A DNA stretch of 64,000 nucleotides from RYN-230 sp963770535 (GCA_963770535.1 CAVYPZ010000007.1:558001-622000); one strand, 5' to 3'; shown: positions 16,881-27,829, counted from the first letter of the stretch. Notes: generated from the sequence alone by a model not told the origin. Made by a program: numbers and translations.

Positions 16881-17923
16881 CTGAGTTCTCCTCGCGTTGG
16901 GTATTGCTGGTTGTCGGGGGAAGCGCTGACCCTCGCGGTGAACTGCTCCACTGCCTGGCTGACCGCGGCGGACCTGATCGACTCGAACAGGTCGAAGTCG
17001 TGGTGTGCGCCGGGTAGCTCGGCGTAAAGGACCGGGTGGCTCGACACCGCGCGTACCCGCTCCACGAAGGCACGCACGCCCGACGGGTTTACCAGGTCCT
17101 TCTCGCCGTGCACCACGAGCATGGGTGGCATATCGCCACTGGGCGCGAGGTTGCCGTAGTAGCCGTAGCGGCAGATCAGGCCCGCGATGCCGGTCTCGCC
17201 CTCGCACACCGCCCGGATCGCCAGGTTGGCGCCGGCTGAGCTGCCAGCGAGGAACAGCGTGCCGGGTTCGGCGCCGTACTCCGCGGCGTGGACCCGTACC
17301 CAGGCGATCGCGCCGCGTACGTCGGCTACCTGGTCGGCGAGTGTCACGTGCGGCTGCAGCCGGTAGTTGGCGCTTACGCAGACGAACCCGCGCCGGCTGG
17401 TCAGGTACCGGATCAGCGGCTTTGCTTCGCGGGCCTTGTTGCCGGAGTAGAACCCGCCGCCGTGGAAGTGCAGCAGGATCGGCGCGCCGGCTGGCCGGTC
17501 ACGGCGGTGGTACACATCCAGCGTGCGGCGTGGCCCGCCGCCGTAGGCCAGACTGCGCACCCGGACCACGCCGGGCCGGCCCGGGAGGAACGGGGCACGC
17601 AGGATGCGGCCCCACGGCCGCCTCGGCCGGCCGGCGTTGCGCAACGCCGCGTGCGCGCGCAGCGCGCGGCACACCACGACTACTAGGCCGGCCAGCGCGA
17701 GCAGCGCGACAGCGGCGCCGGCAGCACCGCCTGGCGAGTCGAGGTCGCCGTCGGCGAGCGCGAGCACGCTTGACGCGATCAGCAGATACCCCACGATGAA
17801 CGGCAGCTCGCTGACCACCAGCCCGGGGATAGCGCAGAACGAGCCGAGCCTGGGCCACCGGGTCAGCGCGCACACGACACCCCAGGATGTGACCGCGACC
17901 GTCCACCAGTACCCGACCGGCAT
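16877..17923 (-). CDS. Alpha/beta hydrolase (HSL-type esterase) with N-terminal membrane segments
   Basis: A 348-residue protein. About the first 90 residues hold two or three hydrophobic helices, for example 'ELPFIVGYLLIASSVLALA' and 'GAAVALLALAGLVVVVCRAL'. The catalytic domain follows, with the oxyanion motif 'LHFHGGGFYSGN', nucleophile elbow 'GSSAG', an Asp in 'GEKDLVNPSG' and a His in 'GAHHDFDLF'. HSL-family enzymes cleave small esters. The membrane anchor suggests activity at the membrane face. The stop overlaps the monooxygenase start (ATGA), so the two are translationally coupled. First gene of the three-gene operon. Confidence 0.86.
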   Translation of the reverse strand: MPVGYWWTVAVTSWGVVCALTRWPRLGSFCAIPGLVVSELPFIVGYLLIASSVLALADGDLDSPGGAAGAAVALLALAGLVVVVCRALRAHAALRNAGRPRRPWGRILRAPFLPGRPGVVRVRSLAYGGGPRRTLDVYHRRDRPAGAPILLHFHGGGFYSGNKAREAKPLIRYLTSRRGFVCVSANYRLQPHVTLADQVADVRGAIAWVRVHAAEYGAEPGTLFLAGSSAGANLAIRAVCEGETGIAGLICRYGYYGNLAPSGDMPPMLVVHGEKDLVNPSGVRAFVERVRAVSSHPVLYAELPGAHHDFDLFESIRSAAVSQAVEQFTARVSASPDNQQYPTRGELR

Positions 17924-18488
17924 CAGGAACTGCCCGTGACTCGGCGCCGCACCCGCACCGGTGGCCCAATGAGCGCGGCCGGCTCGGCGCTGAGCTCCCT
18001 TACCCCCCGGGCGTTCCCTGGTGACTTATGTGCCCCGGTCACCATCTGCCCGGGCCCGATGGGCTGCGGAACGAGCCGGGCGACGACAGCACCGCTTGCC
18101 CCCGCGACTGAACTTCGCATCGTGTCTCCTCCGATATTCCGACAGGCAGGACGTTACGAGGCGAGGATGCCGCGGGCGTCACCCGAAAGTGGACATGGCG
18201 GGTGGAGTCTTCGACGCCGGGCCGCCGCACGAGAGTGCCGACAGCGCTCAGCGGACTCCGCGTTAGGGGATCAGGCCCGGCTGGTGCCCCGGGTCGAACA
18301 GCCTCGGCACGGTTGGCCATGCCGAGCTTGCCCAGCACGTGGTGGATGTGCTGCAACGACGCGATCGTGTCGACAACCTGGGTGAGATCCTGCCAGAGGG
18401 CCGGGCCACTCCTGCTCCGCACCGCTTGGCGCTCCAGGCTTCCACGGCATGGCAGATCCGGCAGGAGGAGCCGGGCGTATCTTGCCAC
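17924..18488. other. Spacer between LAL regulator and esterase operon
   Basis: Apart from a decayed LuxR helix-turn-helix fragment (listed separately) nothing coding is convincing here. The promoter of the esterase operon should lie in the part next to 17923. Confidence 0.5.
18266..18440 (-). pseudogene. Decayed LuxR-type HTH fragment
   Basis: The translated piece 'LQHIHHVLGKLGMANRAEAV' matches the end of the LuxR domain of the neighbouring regulator ('VKKHVSHLLGKLGAANRTEA'). Similarity in DNA extends over roughly 85 bp and includes the bases corresponding to the regulator's stop region. It looks like the remaining 3' end of a second, related regulator gene, or a partial tandem duplication. 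No full domain remains. Confidence 0.6.
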
Positions 18489-21281
18489 CTAAGGAATCAG
18501 CCCTAGTTCCCGCGCCCGGGTGACGGCCTCGGTACGGTTGGCCGCGCCGAGCTTGCCCAGCAGGTGGCTGACATGCTTCTTGACGGTATCGAGAGTGACG
18601 ACGAGCTGATCTGCGATGGCCTGGTTCGTCTTTCCTGCCACCAGCATCCCCAGTACCTCCAGCTCGCGGCTGGTCAGCTGCTCGACCAGGCCCGGCACCG
18701 TCGCGGGGGCCGTACCGTACCGGGAGCCGGGTCGGGTGTGCCCGACGTCAAAGGCGCGCTGGAGCCGGGCCAGGCAGCCGAGCGGGACGCCGACTGCGGC
18801 CTGCCCGGCCCGCTGGGACGCGATCAGCTGACCCAGCAGCGCGGCCATCGGCGGCCCCTCGTCGGCGAAGACCCGGACATAGCCCTGTGGGCAGGCCAAC
18901 GTGAGCACCTCGGCGAGGGCATTCACCGCGCCGGCGTCCTGGCCGCTGGCGGCCAGCGCCAGCGCCCGCAGCGCACCAGCCTCGATCACGCTGCCGACCC
19001 GGCCCTGGGCGACCGCCGCGGCGTGCAGCCGGTCCAGCAGCGCGAGCGCTTCGTCAGGCAGCTGCTGGGCCAGCAGCACCCGGGCCAGCACCAGGTATCC
19101 CGGCTCGCGCGGGTAGCACGGCTCATCGTCGGCGTGCAGGCCGGTCTCATGCGTCCACCGCGCGGCCGCGGCCACGTCGCCCTGGGCTAGCAGCAGCCGT
19201 GCCCGCTGCGCCGGGAACGGATTGAGCAGGCCAGCCGTCGTCGGCAGGGCATGCTCGGCTTCGCCGATCGCCTCCAGCGCTCCCGCCAGATCGCCAGTGG
19301 CCTGCCGTATCCACGCGAGTGTCACCAAGCCTGCGGCCGGCGATGTCCCGCCGAGGAACTGGCGCTCTAGCGCAATGCCCTCAGTGACATGCTGGAGGGC
19401 GCTGTCGAGTTCGTTTCGTTGATAGGTCACCTCAGCCAGACCCACATACACGAGACCGACGGTCGGCACTGGCGGCCGGCCGGGCACTGCAGTGGCTCTT
19501 AGCGCCTCCTCGTAGGTCTGGAAGGCCATGTCCAGGCGGCCCAGAGCCCGCTGGACCTGGGCGAGCTGATACCGGTGCCATCCGGTCAAAGTGGGCTGGC
19601 CGGCCGCCTGCCCCCGGGCGATAGTGGACGCGAAGGCGCGCTCAGCTTCCACGAGCCGGCCACGAAGCCACTCGGCCAGGCCCAGGTATCCCCGGGCGGT
19701 AGAGTTCAGCAGCCACTCGCCTTCCTTGCTCTCGGCTAGGGCCCGCGAGGCGAACGCCGACGTCTCCTCGGCGTCACCGCGAAGCAGGGCGAGGAACCCA
19801 CGACGGATCGCGATCAGCGCCGGAACATTCACCAGCATGCTGCCGGCGCGGCCGACGGTCGGCTCGAATGGCTTCTCGGCCGCGCCCGCATACGCCTGCT
19901 CGGCCGCGCCGAGCAACGGCTCCGCCGTCTCCATTCGGCCGTCGTAGGATGCCAGGAGAGCCTGCGCCAGCAGCAGCCGGGGACGGGTCTGGACCAGGTC
20001 ATCTGGCAGCGCCGAAAGCCACCGCTGAACCGTCGCTCCTTCGCCGCGCAGGTAGAACAATTCGTCGAAGTGCTGCTCGATCAGCCGGGCGGACCAGGTC
20101 ATCTCCCCGGCGGCGACCGCGTGCCGGATCGCTTCATCGGCCAGCCCACGCTCCGCGTACCAGGCTGCCGCGTTACGGTGCAGCTCAGGAACCCGGCCGG
20201 GCTGTTCCTGCTGCAGGCGGGCGCGGAGCAGGTCAGCGAACAGGTGGTGGTAACGCCACCAGCCGCGCATCTCATCCAGTGGCACCACGAACAGCCCCGC
20301 CCGTTCGGCCTGCTCCAGCAGCGCCTGGCTGCCGGGCCGTCCGGTGACCGCGTCGCACAGTTCCCCCGACAGCCGCTCAAGTTCCGAGGTCTCCAGCAAG
20401 AACTCACGTACCCGGCCAGGCTGCCGTTCCAGTACCTCCTCGGCCAGGTAGTCCAGGACGTAGCGGTGGCTGCCGGTGAACGCGGCGACGAAGCCGTCGA
20501 CGTCGCTGTGCCCGCGCAGCGACAGGCCAGCCAGCTGCAGCCCGGCCGCCCAGCCCTCGGTCCGCGCGGCCAGCGCCGCGGCGGCCGCGTCAGGCAGCGG
20601 GCCGCCGGGCCGCGTTCCGCCGGTCGCCGCCGCGACCTGCCGCAGCAGCGCCGCGGCCTCCCCGGGTGTGAACCGCAGTTCCGCGGCGCGCAGCTCGGTC
20701 AGCTGCCCGAGGGCCCGCAGCCGCGCCAGGGCCAGCGGCGGGTCGCTGCGGCTCGCCAGTACCAGGTGCAGACCCGGTGGCCGGTGTTCAAGCAGGAAGC
20801 CGAGCGACTCGTGCACCAGCTGCGAGCTGATCACGTGGTAGTCATCCAGGACCAGCAGCAGGGCCTCATCTTCGTCCGGCTGGTCGGCTACCTCGTTAAT
20901 CAGGGCCGTCACCAGCGGCTCGAACGACGGCGGCGGCGGAGGCCCGAGCAGCGGGCCCATCCGCTCGCTGATCCCCGGCCGCACCCGGTCCAGCGCGGCC
21001 ACCGTATGCCGCCAGAACCTGGCCGGATCGTTGTCGCCAGCATCCAGCGACAGCCAGGCCACCCGATGCCGGCTGCGCCGGGCCCACTCGGCCAGCAGCA
21101 CAGTCTTGCCGTACCCGGCCGGCGCGCAGGCCAGCACAAGTCCTCGTCCCTGGGCCCCGTCGAGACGCTGCGCCAGTCGCGGGCGCGGCACCAGATCTGG
21201 CTGCGACCTGGGGACGTTCAGCTTGGTGGCCAGCAGGACATCACGCTCCGAGGTTACGGCCCCGGCGGCCGGCTCACCCAT
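18489..21281 (-). CDS. LAL-type (MalT-like) large ATP-binding LuxR-family regulator
   Basis: About 930 residues from ATG 21281 ('MGEPAAGAVTSERDVLLATK'). The open frame continues 420 bp further upstream but there it lies opposite another gene, so I reject that extension. An N-terminal P-loop ATPase contains Walker A 'APAGYGKT' and a Walker B-like 'LLLVLDDYHV'. A long helical, TPR-like middle (about residues 370-830) follows, and the C-terminal LuxR HTH is 'LTSRELEVLGMLVAGKTNQA'. MalT-type regulators are activators switched by ATP and an inducer. Divergent from the 70-residue protein gene; the esterase/monooxygenase/efflux operon downstream on the same strand is a plausible target. Confidence 0.9.
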   Translation of the reverse strand: MGEPAAGAVTSERDVLLATKLNVPRSQPDLVPRPRLAQRLDGAQGRGLVLACAPAGYGKTVLLAEWARRSRHRVAWLSLDAGDNDPARFWRHTVAALDRVRPGISERMGPLLGPPPPPSFEPLVTALINEVADQPDEDEALLLVLDDYHVISSQLVHESLGFLLEHRPPGLHLVLASRSDPPLALARLRALGQLTELRAAELRFTPGEAAALLRQVAAATGGTRPGGPLPDAAAAALAARTEGWAAGLQLAGLSLRGHSDVDGFVAAFTGSHRYVLDYLAEEVLERQPGRVREFLLETSELERLSGELCDAVTGRPGSQALLEQAERAGLFVVPLDEMRGWWRYHHLFADLLRARLQQEQPGRVPELHRNAAAWYAERGLADEAIRHAVAAGEMTWSARLIEQHFDELFYLRGEGATVQRWLSALPDDLVQTRPRLLLAQALLASYDGRMETAEPLLGAAEQAYAGAAEKPFEPTVGRAGSMLVNVPALIAIRRGFLALLRGDAEETSAFASRALAESKEGEWLLNSTARGYLGLAEWLRGRLVEAERAFASTIARGQAAGQPTLTGWHRYQLAQVQRALGRLDMAFQTYEEALRATAVPGRPPVPTVGLVYVGLAEVTYQRNELDSALQHVTEGIALERQFLGGTSPAAGLVTLAWIRQATGDLAGALEAIGEAEHALPTTAGLLNPFPAQRARLLLAQGDVAAAARWTHETGLHADDEPCYPREPGYLVLARVLLAQQLPDEALALLDRLHAAAVAQGRVGSVIEAGALRALALAASGQDAGAVNALAEVLTLACPQGYVRVFADEGPPMAALLGQLIASQRAGQAAVGVPLGCLARLQRAFDVGHTRPGSRYGTAPATVPGLVEQLTSRELEVLGMLVAGKTNQAIADQLVVTLDTVKKHVSHLLGKLGAANRTEAVTRARELGLIP

Positions 21282-21503
21282 CGGTACCTGCACGATCGGC
21301 GCCTCCAGCGATCTTGCGTCGCTGCCCGAACCAATCGTAGCCCTGAGCCGCCCGGCCTGAACTCCGGGCCCTGAGCCGGGCGCACCATCGTGCCGGCGCC
21401 GTCGGCGGAAAGATTCCACCCCGCATGAGCACCTTCGGGTGACGCCGATCGCGTCCCGGGTTCGTAGCGTGCAGATCCACGGACCTAAACCGAAGGACGG
21501 TAC

Positions 21504-21716
21504 ATGGGCTTGAACTCGCGCTACGAGATCCGGGTCAAAGGCATTCTCGACGGCCGGTGGGCCGCCTGGTTCGAGGACCTCCAGGTCACCAGCGCCGGAG
21601 AAGAAACCATCATCTCCGGCCCGCTCGCCGATCAGGCCGCCCTGCACGGGTTGCTGGCCAAGGTACGCGACCTCGGGATGTTCCTGATCTCGGTACGTCA
21701 CCTCGATCCCGATTGA
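21504..21716 (+). CDS. Small conserved-type hypothetical protein divergent from LAL regulator
   Basis: Seventy residues, beginning 'MGLNSRYEIRVKGILDGRWA' with GAAGGA upstream. Alternating strand and helix pattern ('YEIRVKG', 'EETIISGPLADQAALHGLLA', 'FLISVRHLDPD') suggests a compact alpha/beta fold. I recall similar short proteins beside LAL regulators in actinomycetes, but I cannot assign a function. It is divergently transcribed from the LAL regulator, so the 222-bp gap probably carries both promoters. Confidence 0.72.
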   Translation: MGLNSRYEIRVKGILDGRWAAWFEDLQVTSAGEETIISGPLADQAALHGLLAKVRDLGMFLISVRHLDPD

Positions 21717-21772
21717 TCCTCGCGCGTCGCCCGCGGCCCGGCCGTCCGCACAGGAAACTCCAGGAGGAGATC

Positions 21773-22099
21773 ATGCATCCGGTCATCAGGCAACAGCTCG
21801 TCGCCGAGCACATCAGAGAAATACACGCGAGAGCAGAGGCTGAACGCCGTGCCCGCCAGGCACGTCGGCCCCGGCGTCGTGCACCGTCCATTCGGCTTAG
21901 TGGTGTCGTTGCCGCCGTGCTCGGTGTCGTGCATACGTCTGGTGAGCAGCGCCTGGCGCTTGCGCGGCGCGGTGACGGACTCCATAAGAATGGCGGCGCT
22001 CTCGAAGACGTCCGAGTCGGCCTTGCTGAAAAGGGAGAAGAACTTCTCGTTTCGCAGCCGCATCATCACGAGCACCTAACGTCGGCCAAGACAACATGA
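21773..22099 (+). CDS. Small charged hypothetical protein
   Basis: The ATG at 21773 has a strong AGGAGGAGA ribosome binding site. The first 40 residues ('MHPVIRQQLVAEHIREIHAR', then an Arg-rich run) have the look of short helical actinobacterial proteins found beside regulators and oxidoreductases. The remaining roughly 65 residues are less ordered and may be read-through after a shifted or lost stop. It follows the 70-residue gene by 56 bp on the same strand and is probably co-transcribed. Function unknown. Confidence 0.5.
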   Translation: MHPVIRQQLVAEHIREIHARAEAERRARQARRPRRRAPSIRLSGVVAAVLGVVHTSGEQRLALARRGDGLHKNGGALEDVRVGLAEKGEELLVSQPHHHEHLTSAKTT

Positions 22100-22191
22100 C
22101 CGCCGCCCGACGATCACGGGGAACGCCACCGAAGTTCAACGGAACGTGGGACAACTTCGCCATCTACCTTCTCCAATCATCGGAGGCATCA

Positions 22192-22427
22192 ATGAGCCTG
22201 TTCACTCCGAACGAACTCACCTATCCCGCCACACCACCTGCAATTGACGCCGGCAGGCTCACCACGACCTACGGCGAGGCCGTCCGCGGAAGCGGCTTCG
22301 ACGTCGCCCGCGAGCCCGACGACGTGCGCCCACACGTCGGCCTCGTCGAGGCGCTCAGGGTGAACGTTAGGGCCGAGAGATGTGATGCGCTGGTCGCGAC
22401 TGGCGTGATGCCGGCCGGAGTGCGGCT

Positions 22428-22431
<4 letters not shown>
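22192..22431 (+). CDS. Short open frame before flavin monooxygenase
   Basis: ATG 22192 has GGAGGC at a good distance. The 79-residue product begins 'MSLFTPNELTYPATPPAIDA', which faintly recalls the first residues of PPOX-class flavin/F420 proteins ('MSLFTPAELAYL'), but the rest shows no such domain. It overlaps the GTG of the monooxygenase by 4 bp. It could be a leader gene or the remains of a truncated PPOX protein. Low confidence in both reality and family. Confidence 0.35.
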
Positions 22432-23894
<1,463 letters not shown>

Positions 23895-24233
23895 CGCGAA
23901 GAGTCACCTGCAGCTGACCCCAATGCTGCCACGGCAGAGCGAGTGGATTGCGCCGGATGCCCATACGCTTCCAGCCGAGATGATGAAGTTCCTCGATGCC
24001 CGCCCAGCGGCAACAAGTCAATCCCGAAAGGCGAAGATTAATGCAGTCTCCCCATTTCACTGCCGGGACTTCGTCGAACGGTGTCATCGAACGCGACTTC
24101 ACCGTGGACGAGGTCACAGGCAACTCTCTGGTTGGCCCGCATTCGTCATAGACGACCTCATCATGGATCCATCTCTGAGACCTACGAGGCATCGTCAGAT
24201 CAAGTCCATTACTTGCGAGGAAGGCAATCAGCG
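23895..24233. other. Intergenic stretch
   Basis: No frame here has a recognisable product on either strand. It separates the flavin monooxygenase stop from the acetyltransferase ATG and should contain the promoter of the latter; no clear boxes were seen. Confidence 0.5.
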
Positions 24234-24881
24234 ATGCCGAACGTTCCCGCCGACCCAAGCGTGCTGCACCCGGTGCCCGCTCAGCCGCGGGTAGTTCTGC
24301 TGAAGCCCCTGATCACCTCACCGCTGATCGAAGTCGGGGAATTCTCCTATTACGACGATTCCGGCGATCCCACCGCGTTCGAGACCCGCAACGTGCTGTA
24401 TCACTACGGGCCGGAAAAGCTGATCATCGGGAGGTTCTGCGCACTGGGCGAAGGTGTGCGGTTCATCATGAATGGCGCCAACCACCGCATGGATGGCCCC
24501 TCCAGCTTCCCCTTCCCCATCATGGGCGGGTCTTGGGCCGACCACGTCGACCTCATCACCGGCCTGCCCGGACGAGGAGACACCGTGGTGGGCCATGACG
24601 TCTGGATCGGCTACCAGACGATTGTGATGCCCGGCGTCCGCATCGGCAACGGAGCGATCATCGCTTCCGGGTCAGTCGTCACCGGGCACGTCCCCGACTA
24701 CGGCATTGCTGGCGGCAACCCGGCCACGCTCATCCGCCGCCGCTACAGCGATAAAGACATCACCCGCCTGCTGACACTGGCCTGGTGGGACTGGTCACTC
24801 CAGCACATCACCGAACATATCCGCACCATCATGGCCGGCAGCATCGACGACCTTGAGGCAGCAGCGGGGATGGCAGACTGA
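24234..24881 (+). CDS. Xenobiotic acetyltransferase (Vat/CatB-like, left-handed beta-helix)
   Basis: A 215-residue protein. The ATG at 24234 has AGGAAGG upstream. The body contains hexapeptide repeats ('VVGHDVWIGYQTIVMPGVRI' then 'GNGAIIASGSVVTG'), and 'GIAGGNPATLIRRRYSD' as in streptogramin A and type B chloramphenicol acetyltransferases. The likely catalytic His is in 'NGANHRMDG'. The opening block 'EVGEFSYYDDSGDPTAFETR' is also a family feature. These trimeric enzymes transfer acetyl from acetyl-CoA to an antibiotic hydroxyl. It stands alone on the plus strand after the flavin monooxygenase. A resistance role is likely, but the drug is unproven. Confidence 0.9.
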   Translation: MPNVPADPSVLHPVPAQPRVVLLKPLITSPLIEVGEFSYYDDSGDPTAFETRNVLYHYGPEKLIIGRFCALGEGVRFIMNGANHRMDGPSSFPFPIMGGSWADHVDLITGLPGRGDTVVGHDVWIGYQTIVMPGVRIGNGAIIASGSVVTGHVPDYGIAGGNPATLIRRRYSDKDITRLLTLAWWDWSLQHITEHIRTIMAGSIDDLEAAAGMAD

Positions 24882-25007
24882 CAGCGAAATAGTTGGATGT
24901 GGCTGGACTCCGCTGGACTTCATGGGACATGATCCAGAACCTGCGCCGCGCTGACTAGGCACACTCCGCAGCCACGGAGTGAGTTGGCCTGGCGGGGCTG
25001 CGGCTGC

Positions 25008-25486
25008 TCATCCAGCTGGTGCAGCAGGACCCGGACGAGCGGGGCCTTCAGGTTCATCCAGGATCGCCTTGAGCCGGGCCAGGTCCTTCTGATTGGCCTG
25101 GCGCATCGCGCTGGCCATGATCGGAGCCGCGAGTTTCGAGAAGCCGGCAGGCTCGCCCCGGTTGCGAGCCTCATCCTGGTCCCGCCATCGGGGTTGTCAT
25201 CCCAGGTGTAGGTGGTTTCCATCGGAAACGGCCCCTCAGCAGTGGCCTGAACAAACCGCTGGCCAGGAGCCAGCTCCTTCACCTCGTAGGTGCAGGCCAG
25301 GCACCGGCCGAGGAAACTGGCCACGAAAGCGACCCGGGAACCGGCGGTGAGCGGCCTGGGTGACTTCCACTCGACGGATCTGATGTTCTGGTACCAGGAG
25401 GTCGCGTTGTCGGGGTCCGACGCATAGGACGCCACCTCGGACCGGGGCCGGTTGATGTCGATCTCGGTCTTCACGTTGACAGCCAT
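25008..25486 (-). pseudogene. SRPBCC-fold protein, C-terminal frameshift
   Basis: ATG 25486 opens 'MAVNVKTEIDINRPRSEVAS', a typical polyketide cyclase/dehydrase-like SRPBCC start. The frame is good through 'NPDGGTRMRL', then 'NRGEPAGFSKLAAPIMASAM' and 'ARLKAILDEPEG' continue in the next frame. One missing base near 25170 explains it. Corrected length is about 159 residues. SRPBCC proteins bind hydrophobic ligands in a helix-grip cavity. It lies 19 bp after the small gene on the same strand. Decay or sequencing error cannot be told apart. Confidence 0.75.
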
Positions 25487-25505
25487 GTGGCGGCTCCTGG
25501 CGGGC

Positions 25506-25790
25506 TCAGCTCCCGGAACGACTGAAGTGACTGAGGATCCGCTGAGCATAGTAGGACTCCCAGGCGTCACCAGGCTGGCCGGCGGTGTAGTCCTTGTCCA
25601 GGCTGACCAGCAGGTACACCAGCTCACTCCGGACCGGCTTGACCCCCAGCACAGCAGGAAGCTCAGAGAGATTGATGAGCCAGTCGGCATACCAGCTGGC
25701 CCAGTCGTCATCAGCACCATCCACGATCCGGAAGACCCGATGATGAGTCTCACCTGCCTCATGAAGAAGGTTGCTGATCTGCTCTGTCAT
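25506..25790 (-). CDS. Small hypothetical protein upstream of SRPBCC gene
   Basis: 94 residues. The ATG at 25790 is preferred because GGGGGGAAG sits at proper distance (an in-frame ATG at 25799 lies on top of it). The product is acidic and aromatic-rich: 'THHRVFRIVDGADDDWASWY' and 'DYTAGQPGDAWESYYAQRIL'. It has no membrane segment and no known domain that I can name. It is probably co-transcribed with the SRPBCC gene. Proteins of this kind are often seen beside SRPBCC genes in actinomycetes, but I give no function. Confidence 0.6.
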   Translation of the reverse strand: MTEQISNLLHEAGETHHRVFRIVDGADDDWASWYADWLINLSELPAVLGVKPVRSELVYLLVSLDKDYTAGQPGDAWESYYAQRILSHFSRSGS

Positions 25791-26439
25791 GGCTGGCATC
25801 TTCCCCCCTGCGCTGGCAGCCTGGCGTGCGGTCCTTGACGGTCGCGTCCCGTGAATATGACGGCGCCGGATCACCCGCCCGGCGAGCGATCTCAGGCTAC
25901 GACAAGAGACCCTGGAACTCCCATGCATCACTCTCCCCGCCTAGACCAGCTATCGTCCCGGCTTACAGCTGACCTACTGTGCCGGGCCGGCTCCGGCAGT
26001 GTGGCCCTAATAGGTTCGGTGAGTTGTGGAGAATGTGGTGGATTGATGTTCGTGAACGCGATCAGGGTGTTCTCGCCGGGGTAAGCCTTCGGAGCAGTGG
26101 TGGCCACCGCGGCGCTCCCCGGCCAGGCTCAGGGTTGCTGTGATCAGAGCAACCGCGACGGCTACGAGCTGCTTGCCCCCAGGCTCGACGACACATCTTT
26201 TCGCACTCCCGATGGCGTGCTTGACGCGACCGCGGCGCGTTGCGCCCACTCGGCCCGTTCGGCCGGGGATTGGACGTGTGCTGCGGCACGGGCGCGGGCA
26301 TGCGGTCCTCACATCCCTGTGCCAGGGACCGGTCACAGGCACCGACTTCGATCGCGGTCTCACCCCTGCCGCGCGTCAATCATGGACCCTCCTGACTCCG
26401 GCCAGTGAACAGGAGCTGGATCGGCCAGACGCCGCCGGG
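25791..26439. other. Intergenic, no gene identified
   Basis: About 650 bp with only overlapping, compositionally unconvincing frames on both strands. No tRNA, repeat or IS end was recognised. Transcription of the leftward small gene must start near its right-hand neighbour end, and the truncated ThDP gene ends at 26440. Confidence 0.5.
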
Positions 26440-27717
26440 TCAACTCAGATGTTCGGCGATGTCGCGCGAGACCGGGTTCAGGTAGTCGCCGTTGATCCGC
26501 ACATCGACGATCACTACTCCCGCCGCCGTGTCGCTGACCGCCGCCGATAGCGTCCCGAGCTCCCCGGCATTCATGATCCGGTAACCGGTGGCGCCGAAGG
26601 CATCGGCCAGTGCCGCGAGGTCGGGTGAAGCGTAGTCGGCGAGACCGGCGGGAAGCCGGCCGCGTGACAGGTTGTGACGTTCTTGGCCCATGGCCTGGTC
26701 ATTGAGGACCAGGATCGTGAGTGGCAGCGAGTAGCGGATCGCGGTGTCCAGTTCGGCGATGCCCATCATGAAGTCACCGTCTCCGGTCAGATGCACGACG
26801 CGCCGGCCCGGCCGGGCAAAACAGGCACCGATCGCCACGCCGAGTCCTTGGCCGATCGCGCCGAAATCGGTGCTGGTGCAACTCCAATCCGCCGGTGAGC
26901 TTGCGCCGATCGTGAAGCACGCGACCTGGGCTGAGTGGCCGCCGCCGATGACGAGCCGTCGGTCGTTATCCGGCAGCAGCCCGTCGAGCTCATCGAGCAC
27001 GTGTCGCGGATCGACGGCGGTGTCGGTGTCGAGATACGGCGACGGGTCCCGCCGCCGTGGCCCGGCGATCGTGCGCGCAACGCTGCCGGACGGCATGCGG
27101 GGTGCGTTTCGCGTGGGTGTGATCGCCTCGATCAGGGCACGAGCGGTGGCCTGCACGTCCCCACGCAGCGCGATGTGGCCGGTGCCACTATGCATCGCCA
27201 GGACGCCAGGCTCAGAGTCGATCCGGATGATGGTCTTGCCTTCGATGGCCGAGCCGAAATGCGTCGTCCATTGGTTGAGGCTGGCCCCGGCGCTGAGCAG
27301 GACGTCCACGTCCTCCATCAGCTGCAAGGCCCGGCCGTCCCCCAGCCCTCCGAGTACGCCCGCGTCGAGCGGGTCACCCGCGAACAAGCCGTTGGCCAGG
27401 AGCGTGGTCAGCAGGGGCGCGCCGAGCAGCCGGGCAAGTTCGGCGAGTTCACTACCGGCGTCGCTGGCCACGGCTCCACGGCCGGCCAGCACCGCCGCCT
27501 GCACGGCGTCCAGCAGCAGCGCCGCAGCCGCATCGATACTCTCCCGGTCTGGCCGCGAGCGAAGCCCAGCCGTGCTGCTTGGCTGGTATGACCAGCCGTC
27601 GCTGACGTGTGCCGACTGAACGTCCGTGGGCAGATTGAGCACGAAGGGTCGGCCAGCGCCAGTTGTGGCGAACGCGGTGGCGAGCGTTTCGCTCAGCGAC
27701 CCCCCCGACCCGAACAC
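26440..27717 (-). pseudogene. Thiamine-diphosphate enzyme (acetolactate synthase-like), N-terminally truncated
   Basis: The 425 residues cover the end of the PYR domain, the central TPP_enzyme_M domain ('ADAAAALLLD' region through 'LLSAGASLNQWTTHFGSAIE') and the full PP domain with ThDP motif 'GDGDFMMGIAELDTAIRYSL' ending in 'LND'. Family members are about 540-600 residues. The missing 130 or so N-terminal residues include the catalytic glutamate of the PYR domain. No start codon with a ribosome binding site is evident at 27717, and IS6 debris begins 110 bp upstream. I infer 5' truncation by mobile DNA. It would not be active as is. Confidence 0.75.
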
Positions 27718-27829
27718 CCCGCATCTGGCCTTATCGCATGGGCGCTCTCGCCCGCCATCCGGGCGCGCGTATCGGGTAGACGCGCGCTGCTAGTGAGGCC
27801 TCGTTGCTCATGCAGGGTGCGCCTGGCCT

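Noticed and set aside
21282..21701. N-terminal extension of the LAL regulator by 140 residues
   Set aside because: It overlaps the plus-strand 70-residue gene, which has a good ribosome site. The extension has no domain, and the P-loop lies at normal distance from the ATG at 21281.
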